From Cephalotus follicularis (taxonomy: Eukaryota; Streptophyta; Magnoliopsida; Oxalidales; Cephalotaceae), in contig BDDD01002911.1 of the NCBI GenBank assembly GCA_001972305.1, forward strand, positions 118,679-182,678: a DNA stretch of 64,000 nucleotides, given 5' to 3'. Made by a program: the position numbers and the translations under genes. Within the stretch, counting starts at the first letter, position 1. The number at the start of each line of letters is the position of its first letter. The notes under the pieces are model-generated. The model was not told the DNA's origin. It worked only from the letters and a program-made list of their open reading frames with translations, and did not search any database. Shown here piece by piece: positions 12,889 through 23,858 of the stretch.

Positions 12889-14660
12889 TTACATTCCGAA
12901 CAAGTGAGGAAATGTTTCCTTCATTTCGTCCTCACGTTCCCACGTAGCTTCCTCAGCTCCGTGAAAACGCCACAGCACTTTGACCATAGGGATGGTCTTG
13001 TTTCTCAAAACCTTTTCCATTCTATCCACAATCCTCGTTGGCCTTTCTTCATATGTCAATCTCGGACTAATGAATCCAGGGTCGTAGCTCAGAATGTGAG
13101 ATGGGTCGGGTACGTATTTCCGTAACATGGAAACATGAAATACGTTATGTACGTTTGACAAGCTAGGCGGTAGTGCAATCTGGTATGCTACCTCCCCCAC
13201 TCTCTCCAGTATTTCATAAGGTCCAATATACCTTGGAGCCAACTTCCCTTTTTGGCCAAAACGGTGTATCCCTTTCGAAGGCGAGATCTTTAAGAACACA
13301 TGATCTCCCTTCTCGAATTCCAGCTTTCTTCTCTTGCTATCGGCATAACTCCTTTGCCGACTCTGTGCAGCTAGCAATCTCTTCTTGATCATCTCTACTT
13401 TGTCAGTGGTCTCTTGTACCAAATCCGGTCCAAGTACTTGTCTCTCACCTACATCGTCCCAGCAAATAGGTGATCTACATTTTCTCCCATACAAGGCTTC
13501 ATACGGAGCCATTCCAATGCTGGTATGAAAACTGTTGTTGTAGGAGAACTCAATCAGTGCTAGATGATCCTCCCAGCTCCCAGCAAAATCAATCATACAA
13601 GCCCGTAACATATCCTCCAGTGTCTGGATAGTACGCTCGGACTATCCGTCAGTCTGTGGATGAAATGCAGTGCTAAAGTTCAAGGTTGTTCCCATTGCTG
13701 TTTGGAACTTCTTCCAGAACCTTGAAGTAAATCTAGCATCACGATCGTAGACAATACTGACTGGCACTCAATGCAATCTCACTATCTCCCGAATGTACAA
13801 TCGAGCAAGCTTCTCGATAGAATATGTCATGTTCATTGGAAGAAAGTGTGCGGACTTAGTGAGTCTGTCCACAACAACCCACACCGCTTCATGTTGATTT
13901 CGTGACCTCGGCAATCCTGACACAAAGTCCATGGTCACGTGCTCCCATTTCCATTCAACCACTGGTAGCAATTATAGCAGTCCCGCAGGTTTCTGATGTT
14001 CAGCCTTCACTCTCTGACAGGTCAAACATCTTGCTACATATTCGGCAATTTCTCTCTTCATGCCGCTCCACCAGTAACTCTTCTTCAGGTCATGCCACAT
14101 CTTGGAACTTCCTGGGTGAACACTGTATCTCGATTTATGAGCTTGTTGTAGTAGCTCATTCTTGATACTCTCGTCATCTGGAACACATATCCTTCCTCGG
14201 AACCTCAGTATGCCATCAGTATGTACAGAGAACTCAGAATCAGTGTTTAGGTTCTCACGAATACTCCACAATTCAGCGTCACTGTACTGAGCAGTCAGAA
14301 TACGCTCGAGAAGTTCCGGTTGTGCTCTCATACTTGCCACAATAACTCCTCGGGAAACCATGAATGAATTCCATCTCTGAAATTCCTCCAATAGCTTCCA
14401 CTGTGAAACCATAGCTCCAGCAATCATCGACTTGCGACTCAGCGCATCAGCCACAACATTCGCCTTTCCCGGGTGGTACTGTATATTGCAGTTGTAATCA
14501 TTGAAGAATTCCACCCATCGCCTCTGCCTCATGTTAAGCTCCTTATGGGAAAATAAATACTCCAAGCTCTTATGGTCAGTGAAGATTTCAAACTGAGCAC
14601 CATAGAGATAGTGTCTCCATTTCTGCAAGGCAAACACTATGGCTGCCAACTCAAGGTCAT
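12889..14660 (-). pseudogene. pol: T2 RNase H end, integrase and chromodomain
   Basis: Minus-strand frame ending at 12889. RNase H C-terminal part (FTDHKSLEYLFSHKEL, ADALSRK) spans about 14430-14650. The integrase zinc-binding region is near 14010-14130 (ARCLTCQRVKAEHQ); core motifs are MDFVSGLP near 13930 and SYNNSFHTSIGMAPYEALYG near 13490-13550. The RRKLEFEKGDHVFLKISPSK segment marks the C-terminus. A complete chromodomain-like tail (KVLWRFHGAEEATWE) spans about 12900-13000; chromodomains are thought to guide integration to heterochromatin. Stops: near 13972, near 13768, and 13642-13644 (CAG to TAG against T1). Confidence 0.92.
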
Positions 14661-14697
14661 GTACAGGATAGTTTTCCTCGTACGGCTTTAACTTCCT

Positions 14698-16155
14698 CTA
14701 TGCGTATGCAATCACCCTACCATGTTGCATCAGGACGCATCCCAATCCTTTCCCAGAAGCATCTGTGTAGACAGTAAAGTCCTCATTACCTTCCGGTAGT
14801 GCCAACACTGGAGCCAAAATCAACCGACTCTTCAACTCTTGAAAACTCGCTTCACAGGAATCATCCCACACAAAACTGGACTTCTTCTGTGTTAACTGTG
14901 TCAGTGGTGTAGCAAGTTTCGAGAATCCCTCGATGAATCTCCGATAATAGCCAGCCAAACCCAAGAAACTATGAACCTCCATCACGTTCTTCGGTTGGGG
15001 TCAATCAACAATGCTTTCAATCTTCGAAGGATCCACAGACAATCCTTCACTTGACACAATGTGACCTAAGAAAGTCACATGATCCAGCCAGAATTCACAC
15101 TTGCTGAATTTGGCATACAGTTGCTCCTTCCGTAGTGTCTGCAGTACTATTCTCAAGTGCTGCATATGCTCCTCAATACTCTTTGAATAGATCAGGATGT
15201 CGTCAAGAAAGATAACAACAAACTGATCGAGATAAGGTTGGAATACCTTGTTCATCAGACACATGAAAGCTGCAGGGGCATTAGTCAAACCAAATGGCAG
15301 TATCAAAAACTCATAATGCCCATATCTGGTTCGAAATGTGGTTTTCTCCACATCGCCTTCTCTAATCCTCAACTGATGGTAACCTATTCTCAGGTCAAGT
15401 TTAGAGTATACAGTCGAGCCTTGCAATTGGTCGAACAACTCCTCAATATGTGGTAGAGGATACTTGTTCTTTACCGTCACTTGATTAAGCAGCCTGTAAT
15501 CAATGCATAGCCGCATCGATCCATCCTTCTTTTTCACAAATAGAACCGGTGCTCCCCACGGTGATACACTCGGTCTGATAAACCCTTTGTCAAGGTAATC
15601 TTGCAGTTGAACTTCCAACTCCTTCAGCTCAGCAGGAGCCATTCGGTATGGTGCTCTGGATATAGGAGCAGTTTCAGGCAATAGCTCAATGCTGAACTCA
15701 ACATCTCTCTCCGATGGCAACAAAGTGAGTTCATCTGGAAACACATCAGAAAATTCACATACAACAGGTACTTGTTCAACATTAGGCGTACCTTTTGTAT
15801 GATCAATCACATACGCCAAGTATCCCTCACATCCTTGCTTGAGATACTTCTGTGCTCGGGTATATGAGATAATCGGAGCAGTAACATTCTTCTCCCTGAT
15901 AAACTTGCACTCCGTTCCGTCTTGCAGATAAAAGGTCATCATCTTGTTGAAGCAATCAACACAAGCATGATGAGCATACAGCCAATCCATCCCCAAGATT
16001 ACATCAAAATCTCGGATAGGTAGGACTATCAAGTCAGCAGATAGTTCCATCCCAGCTATCACAATTTCACAGTCTTTCATAACTGTATCGGATAAAAGGC
16101 AAGTACCCGCAGGAGTACTCACTTCCAAAACATATGATAGTCTAGAAGTAATCAA
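14698..16155 (-). pseudogene. pol: T2 protease remnant, reverse transcriptase and RNase H start
   Basis: The protease C-terminal half remains at about 15950-16150 ([19 protein letters not shown]), but its N-terminal half with the catalytic Asp is deleted. Reverse transcriptase spans about 15000-15720: [29 protein letters not shown] and a FLDD box near 15193-15210. The tether and RNase H start lie at 14698-14985 (VYTDASGKGLGCVL). Stops are at 15001-15003 (TGG to TGA) and about 14698. Apart from these the RT is better preserved than in T1. Confidence 0.9.
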
Positions 16156-16963
16156 TCCTTCTGTCATTTGCATCCGCTTCCAGAATCATTGCTCTTTCAA
16201 CAACATCAACAAAAGTGGTCAGCTGTAACAATAACAATTTGGACCTAATATCTGGTCGAAGGCCTTTCAAGAACCTTCGGATCATCCGTGACTCACCCTC
16301 AACAAGATAAGGCGTGTGTCTCGCCAGCTCCACGAATCTAGTCTGATATTGAGCTACCGTCATCTCTCCTTGATGTAACTCCATCAGCTCTGTCTCCCGA
16401 CGATCTCGTTCAATCTGCGGTACATAAGTACCAAGAAACTCGGACTGGAATCTGTCCCAAGTCCTGTCAAGCCCACGGTTTTCACATTTCGCTTCAGTTC
16501 TCTCTCACCAATACGTTGCCTCGCCCCACAAGCGGTACACAGCAAAATTAAGCTTTTGGTCATCAGTGCATTCTAGGGCAGCAAATATCTTTTCCAGGTC
16601 TCTGATCCACCGTTCAGCTATGGTAGCATTCAACTCGCCATTAAAGGTTTGAGGATTCTGTCGTATGAACCGCTCCAGGTCTCTACCAAAATTACCGACA
16701 TGATTGACTTCTGGAACACACTGTCGAGCTTGGGTAGCCTCATACATCTGTCTCATTTTTTGCATGTTTGCTGCATTGGCTTGGATCTGCTGTTGGAAAA
16801 GATCAGCCATGCGTTCGAAGTTACGCCTCTCATCGTGTACGGGAGGAACATTTATCTCCGGGGCATTCTCGTGAACAGGCGGGGCATGGTTCCCCTCGTC
16901 AGCTCTACGCCTTCCACGTCTGCCTCTTCTTAGATCCATTTCGTTTCCTATATGGAATGACAA
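16142..16963 (-). pseudogene. gag: T2 gag, truncated by internal deletion
   Basis: Start at 16963 (MSFHIGNEMDLRRG), collinear with T1 gag. An Arg-rich N-terminus is followed by the gag domain (WIRDLEKIFAALEC near 16570, then QYQTRFVELARHTPYL near 16350). A TGG-to-TGA stop is at 16505-16507. The frame runs to about 16155 ([10 protein letters not shown]) and then jumps into protease sequence ([10 protein letters not shown]). Compared with T1, about 550 bp are missing: the gag C-terminus, both zinc knuckles and the protease active site. Without nucleocapsid and protease it could not package or mature its own particles. Confidence 0.9.
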
Positions 16964-17029
16964 AAATCATTAGGAAACAATTCACTTAATTTTCGAGAAA
17001 CTTATCCTAGCTTAGCATATATGGAATAT

Positions 17030-17041
17030 GCTCTGATACCA
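17030..17041 (-). other. T2 primer binding site (initiator tRNA-Met)
   Basis: Minus-strand TGGTATCAGAGC, four bases inside the 5' LTR boundary at 17046; same as in T1. Confidence 0.9.
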
Positions 17042-17045
17042 TGCT

Positions 17046-19720
17046 TGTCACACCCCGTATTTCCATTCACGTATAATGGACCAGCATATGTGGTGATATC
17101 AGAAATAAGCATAAATAATATTTCAGCATTTCAATTAATAGTCATAATTAAAATTTGCGGAAGCATTCGATAAGCCGGAATATAAAAAGCCATCCGCACG
17201 CATCCCATACTATGTGCGGGTAAATCCACAATTATCCTTACAAAAGGAAAATACAACACTATGAGGTATGAACCGTTCAATCTCAAAATTACAGTACAAC
17301 ATCATAAATAATCAACCTTAAATAACAAGGTAAGAAGCTCTCCAAGTTTAAGCAACAGTCTCCAAAAGTCCTTGCTTAATCTGAAATTGTAGGGGTTAGC
17401 CGTTGTCCTCACTTGGCTAAGTAGAAAGATAATGTATGATAAGGAGTATATGAATGCAACATGTATGACAGTTTATATCAAAATAACATTTGAATGGGCC
17501 AATATATAAGCAATCATGCCAAGTGACCATAAACAATCCATATGCAAGAATACCGCACAAGGGTACAATCAATTCAACACTCACTTGGGCGTCACATGTC
17601 GCTAACTCCTAGCACCGACTGTGCACCACCTAACTATCACCTTACGCTCCGAAGATGATAGAAAAGGTAACACTTACTACCGGCATTGGCGGGTTGTTTA
17701 ACACTGCAAACACACTTAGGTGATGTTCTGGCCAACTCCTGGCACTCAGAATCACATTCCCGTAGCCAGTGACAACCTCCGTCACCAAACCACGACACTC
17801 ATACACAATCAATACAATCAATTCAAGAATAATATTGCATATATCATCAATATGCAATAGAAAGTAGTTTTCTTTAAAAACTATAACACTTCACTTATCG
17901 TACCTCTCTTTGGAGGAAAATGACATCACTTAAATAGTAGTTTCCAATTTGGGAAACAAAATAGTAAGTACCTCTCATATAGGAGGAAAAATCAGTAGTT
18001 TATTTGGCAATAATCATTCACTTGAAAATGATAGTTTGATTTCATAAATTGGATACATAGTCCATAGTTGGTTTCAATCATTGAAATACAAGTGGTGGTG
18101 GTGATAAATGACACCAAAACAGTTTATAATAATGTGACAGTAGCACATTTGGTAACACTTTCATAAATCAATAATTCTTGGAATAAGAGTTCTCACTTGA
18201 AAATGGTGTTTAAAACCATGCATTGTGCATATAGTACATAATTCGTTCGATCATTGTAATACAAGTAGTAGTGATGTTAAATAATCAAACAGTATATACT
18301 ATATGGTGGTAGCATATACAATTCAATAACAATAACAAACAGTAACAATTCAATCAATGTATGAATTTTCTACCCAGAACAGTCGGCTGCCATGAAGAAC
18401 CAGTCGACTGTTGGGTTGAGTAGTCGACTGCTTTGGGTGCCAGTCGACTGCCTCTGCCCAGAAAATGCAGAAATAGCAAGTCATGTAATGCTAATTCATT
18501 TCCCAATCAATTCAATACATGTAATTATGCAGAAAATAAACATACATAATATGCATACTCATATCTTCCCTGACATATCATTACCCCTACCTCAATCGCT
18601 ATCCCAAGATCAATTGAGTTTGATCTTTCTCTTTGAGTTCCAAGTCACTTTCACCAATCACTCTTTCAATTCCAGAAGAATCAATCTATGCATGTTTGTT
18701 TATGAACATATGCATCAATATCAGTAGGTTTCATTAGCTACTTACTACAATTACAATTTCCAACAATAACCTAAATCACCAAGTCTCTAATTCCATTTTC
18801 CAATTCTCCTATGAACTCTATGTCAACAATTATTCAATCTCGAATTCATTCATTTAAGTATTTGACAGAAGGTATGTGAATACTTAGAAACCATTTAAGC
18901 ATTTGTTCTAACACTAACAACAATTAAAATCTATTCTAGAGGCTATATCACCAATTCCACTTGCTCCAATTTACTACTTTCCATTTCAATTTTAAGAATT
19001 GTTGATTCTAATCCATTAACAGAAGATATATAACATTCCTAGTTACATTTTATCAACATAACAACAAGAATTTTGGATCAAGGACTTACCAAGATTTTAA
19101 AGCCTCAAAGTCCTCCTTTTTGAGCTTTCTAACATCTCCAATGCAAGCTCCACTAATTCCTTTCTTCTCTCTGTGTTTTCTAACACTCAAACACCATTCA
19201 ATCAGCAGATATAACTCTCAAGGACCTCTAAATTCGTCAGATTTGTCACCTACTCACATGCACTCACATTTTTCTTTCATTCTTTCCACCACATGCCTCC
19301 CTCACTTCCACTTTCTCTCATTAATTTATTGATTAGTAGGTTTTAGATCTGCAGAGAACATGCAAACATTCCATTTTTGCATGTTCTGGCAGATGGTGGA
19401 TGCATGTTCCCATACCTACCAATCTCTCTTGTCCCTGCACATGCAAGGCATCTGTCCTGGAGCAAACCAGTCAACTGGAATTAGTGGGCAGTCGAGTGCC
19501 TTCCTCACGTGGCCAACAGTCGACTGTTACCCTGTGACAATCGGCTGTTTGGACTAGATTAGGGTTTCCTAGTCTTTGATACTTCTCCAATTGCATATCA
19601 ATTCACCCCAAACATTTGCCAATCATAGAAATCGGTATAATTGGATAAATAACTCAATTAAAATGTATATTTTATTCAAATTCGGATCAATATACACTAA
19701 TTGAAGTTACGGTTATTACA
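17046..19720 (-). repeat. T2 5' LTR (2675 bp)
   Basis: TGTCACACCCCG...GGTTATTACA in plus view. Word arrays are at 18380-18450 (spacings 21, 20, 20) and 19468-19547 (21, 28, 21). The first array and its surroundings are missing from the 3' LTR. The two LTRs otherwise match closely. Short open frames inside are shared by both LTRs but do not resemble proteins. Confidence 0.93.
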
Positions 19721-19725
19721 GTATG

Positions 19726-20221
19726 GCCATGAAATTTAAGAGAAAACATGAGTCGACAGACCTTATAGGACGTTAGCGGAGCTCTAAGCTAGTAGGTAGA
19801 CTAGGTAACGCAAGGTCAGAGGAGCTCTAAGTCCAGGATGCAGACTAGGTACTGCAAGGTCAGAGGATTTCCAAGTCCTAGGACGCAAACTAGGTAGCGC
19901 AAGGTTAGAGGAGCTCTAAGTCCTCGGAAGCAGTCTAGGTAGCGCAAGGCGTTAGAGCATTATGCTCACACGCAGACCATTAAGCACAATGAGTCAGAGC
20001 ACTATACTCTCACGCAGGCTTCGCAAACCCAAAGGAAAACCTCGGAGGTAGACTTCATAGCTCTCAGCTCGTAGTCAACCTTGAAGGCAGAGGAGCTCTA
20101 AACTCAAAAAATGACCTCGGAGCATTGGTCCGAGCTCTAAGCTCGTAGTCTGACTTTACGCGGATGCAGGAGAACAAACATAAAGTTTTATTGGTGCCAA
20201 TCAGTTGCCTTTGATACCACT
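19726..20221 (-). other. C1 leader, distal part, with degenerate GAGCTC repeat
   Basis: Non-coding leader of C1 between T2 and the C1 LTR. It holds a degenerate tandem repeat at about 19760-20150 whose units contain GAGCTCTAAG and TAGGTAGCGCAAGG, roughly 45 bp apart in the clearer units. The C1 primer site (TGGTATCAAAGGC on the minus strand) lies at about 20208-20220, next to the LTR end. Confidence 0.75.
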
Positions 20222-21931
20222 TGTTGGAAGCGTGAAGGGGTGGCAGACGACGTTTTAGGCCATAGGTTCTCATGGTGTCCAATTTTAATTTCACTATGAA
20301 AGGCTATTCTAAGCAGAAGACACCATAGAATATCTATGTTTGTAAACATCCATGCATACATAGGGATCTCTGATTGGCCGATCAAACAAACAACAACCAC
20401 TAAAGAACAAGCTGAGAAGAAGAATCCATTACCTGAACCTAAGGCTCCTTCCTTCTAGAGCTCCCTCGACACTCTAGGTCCTCTGCAAGTTCCAAGAACT
20501 CCAACGTCTAAGCTTCAATGCTCGGATGAAAACTCTCCAAAGATAGACCAGAAAGGTCTGACTTCCTAACACTCAAAACATATTGTTGGAACTTACGATT
20601 ACTTACTGTGTAAGACCTTGCTTGGACTTTGATGATTCCAAGAGGTCTAGAAGCTAAGAAGAGTTCCAACTAAACTAGATATCAAGACAGATAAAGGAAT
20701 GCTACAGGATGTAACAGTCCTCCACCTATAATAACCAAAAGATGGGCGAGAGAAGATTAGTGTGTTTCAGAATAATTCTGGAAGCTCTAAGCTTTATTTC
20801 TTTTCTTCGTTTCTCTAAAAACAAGGAAAAAGCAACAGTTGCCTTAAAGGAGAAGCACGAGCGCATAAATATGAGAAGAGTAGTTGAGTGTCTAACACTC
20901 AACCTCTCTTTTCATTCCCACCATCCCGCCAGACCTAGTCTGACTAGTTCAGAAATCCTACTCCCTTATACATACACGCCTCCAAGCATGCTTGCATTTA
21001 ATGCACTAATCATCATGCCTTCACTAGAAGACAAAATTAAGTCTTCCATAGACTTGGCATATAGTGCTTGGCCAAAATTCCTATACTCTTAGTATGTTGA
21101 ATTTTGCCTAATATGTGTCCAACAAATATTTTCTCCAATCATATATCCAATATGTCAAAATAACAACACTCAGCCCAAACTAGAGTATTTTGACTATGAT
21201 GTAGCTATTAGCTAATCAAAATATTTTTCGCTTGGTAATAACTCTAGGTAGTATCCTCCCCCTATCGACATATGCCTAGCACATGTCATTCACACCAATG
21301 ATCAGGCGGGACCCTAAAGCTCAGTTTGAAATCCAGTTCAACGATTAATTCCCAAAATATCTCAGAGTTCCGGTACGACTAATCCATTGGTCCCGGACCA
21401 TCTAAAAAGTCCCAGAAAAATATCTAATATTTTTCTTTTTAGTTTCCTGGAGTTAATCTATAAATTAAATTCCAAGGTGATCGTCTGAATTCCAATTAAC
21501 CGATGCTTTCTACTACTATCAGTGTGTGTGTAGTGTTTTCCTCATCATTCTTGGCTCCGATCACGATCTAGGGTATGGATAAGTGTCACCCTATATGAAA
21601 GCAGCGATGACTATAAATTTGGTACTAATTGTGACTATCGGTGGACCTCCCCAGAAACCTAGTTTCCAGTCCACCAGCACCTGGCCAGGTTTTTCCAAGT
21701 CTGCAATGGACAGAGAAAGTATAGAGTCGGTCACCCTGCCTACAGGTGTGATGATTCCATATTGCGTACTCGCATACAATAGCACGCAACTTCCACATGA
21801 TCCAAAGATAAGCCGTTTGCCAGCTCACAGGGCTGGGTAAGCAAAAAATCAAAGCCATGCAGTTACTATGCAGTGTCAAGCAGCCGCTCAGGTCTAAGGA
21901 ACAGTGTAGGTCAAGTTTGCCTGCTAGTCAT

Positions 21932-23741
21932 TGATAAGCATAAAAATGTGTGATTTTAATGATTTATTTATTATATTTTTATGCTTGGAATAGACTACTG
22001 TGGTTGTGTTTATTTGATTTTCAGGTATTATTTGACTATTACGGAATAAGAGAAAATGAAGCTAAAACGTTACTTTTCGAGTTAAAATGGTTTGGAGTCA
22101 ACGATTGGTTAAGGGAAGCACCCACTTAAGCGAAAGAAGTCAAAATTTAAAGCTCAGAAGATATTGAATATTGGACTCATTTTATTCATAAAATTATTTG
22201 AAGCACTTTTAGTTCTTAGGCCGACTCATTTTGAAGCTCCGATGAAGAGATATTACAAGAAAACAAATGTTGAAGCACATGGAGCCCACTGCTTACCTCA
22301 CATGACATCACTATGTATTACTCTCAATTCACGGCCGCAATTCTGCCGAATCCTGCATCAAGCATCATTCTCATGAGCCATAACCCATGCATACATCTTA
22401 AGCAACAGCAACACGCCACAAGCGTCCATGCAGGCCATGCAAACACAAGCCCATGCACTGCAGCGCCAATGCAACCAGCGAAGCCAGCATCCATGCAGCC
22501 CAACACGCCATACACGCATCCATGAAAAACGCCGCAGTATTCAATTTAAAATGCCTGCAACCCATGCATTCATCAAATCAGCTCAGCCCATGCATACATC
22601 AACCCATACACTTCAACACCAAAAGCAAAATGTCTTCAGCCCAGCAGCATTCATGCGCATCATAAGCCGCAATTCAACATGCAACATCTATGCGCATCAT
22701 TCTTCAATTAATCGTCCAGCCAATGAAGCCCAGTATCCATGCGCCAAATACATTCAGTTTTCATATGGCAGATGCGGGAATAAAACAAGAGGGACCCACA
22801 TTGGATTTAGGTTAGTTGGCTAGTGGTGTATATATATGTGGCATAAACGCACGCGAGCTGCAACGCAATTAGAGAAGTAAAAAAACACAGTAAAGAGGCA
22901 GCCGGTGGTTGGAAGATGGAGAGGGAGAATTCTTTGAGCATTATTGTTGCTTCCATCGTCATGTTCGGCTAAGTATTTTAATCCCTAGATGTAGATGAAC
23001 CCATGTTATATATATTTTTCAGCTTTTGTTTCAAGTTTAATTGCATGTTTATGAGACACTTTTTTCTTGTTAATATAGTGACAACATTGATAAGAAGAAT
23101 TTTTAATATATAAAATCTGTTTTGATGATTTATTGTTAGTAGCTTTATTTCATCTATATCATGCAATATCTTTCTATGTGATTGAACAATTGACAACCTT
23201 TAACCAATCAACCTTTTGAGAGTATCAAGGTGTGACAGGATAGGTTGTACCTAGGCTAAATCACTAGTTTGCTGTGTTAATCAAAGACACCCTTCAACCA
23301 ATCAACCTTTTGAGAGTATCAAGATTTGACAGGATAGGTTGTACCTAGGTTAATTCGGTAATTTTCTGCGCTAAACTGAAACTTGTGCCATGAATTTGAA
23401 TATATATATATATACATGCGGGGATTCTCACATCTACGGGATTGCTGTTTTATATCACTATTCTTATTTATTTATTTTGTTAGTTTACGTTAGATATTTA
23501 ATTTGAATTGTTTAGTTTTTCATTAAATTAGTTTAATTCAAAATCAATCCTCTTTTCAATTCATTTTATTTGCATTGTTAACTTAGATTAAATTAATTTT
23601 GAATTCGTTATTTTTCTTTAGTTGCATCCTAAGTTTATTTTTATAGCATCTCCTTTTAGCTCTTCGTGGGAACGATCCCTACTTCCACTTGCTAAATTGT
23701 TAGATTAGGGTAATTTTGATTCGGCCTAACGACACCCATCA
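21932..23741 (+). repeat. A1 5' LTR (1810 bp)
   Basis: Starts TGATAAGCATAAAAATG and ends ACACCCATCA. Contains a CATGCA-rich segment at 22380-22740, and a 94-bp direct repeat starting at 23202 and 23296 (AACCAATCAACCTTTTGAG...). The 131-residue open frame at 22428-22823 is an artefact of CA-rich sequence. Only scattered substitutions separate it from the 3' LTR, indicating a fairly recent insertion. Confidence 0.94.
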
Positions 23742-23747
23742 AAATTT

Positions 23748-23765
23748 TGGCGTCGTTGCCGGGGA
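23748..23765 (+). other. A1 primer binding site (tRNA-Asp)
   Basis: TGGCGTCGTTGCCGGGGA, seven bases after the LTR end. It matches the tRNA-Asp type site known from Athila elements except for one base, and differs from the initiator-Met sites elsewhere in the window. Confidence 0.85.
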
Positions 23766-23858
23766 GCGAAGTGAGTGTCATAAAAATAGCTTAGGGAGCT
23801 TAGTGAGTAAAAAAAAAAAAACTTAGGAAATTTTCTTATTTTTAGTTTAGTTAGATGC

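Larger units (their letters stand above)
10518..19720 (-). mobile_element. Tekay-like chromovirus T2, full length (9.2 kb)
   Basis: Both LTRs (10518-12843 and 17046-19720), polypurine tract, gag, pol with chromodomain, primer site and near-perfect 5-bp target duplication are present. Same family as T1 by protein and LTR similarity. It is inserted in the leader of C1, hence younger than C1. It carries in-frame stops and a deletion fusing gag to the middle of the protease, so it cannot transpose autonomously. Confidence 0.93.

Noticed and set aside
21095..21124. TCCAACA at 21124 as the outer end of the C1 LTR (a 0.9-kb LTR)
   Set aside because: Homology to the C2 LTR continues beyond 21124 and resumes after A1 up to 30893, where a better terminus aligned with the C2 LTR start is found.
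22428..22823. 131-residue open frame in the A1 5' LTR
   Set aside because: Composition follows CATGCA-rich DNA, it lies in a non-coding LTR and is disrupted in the 3' LTR.
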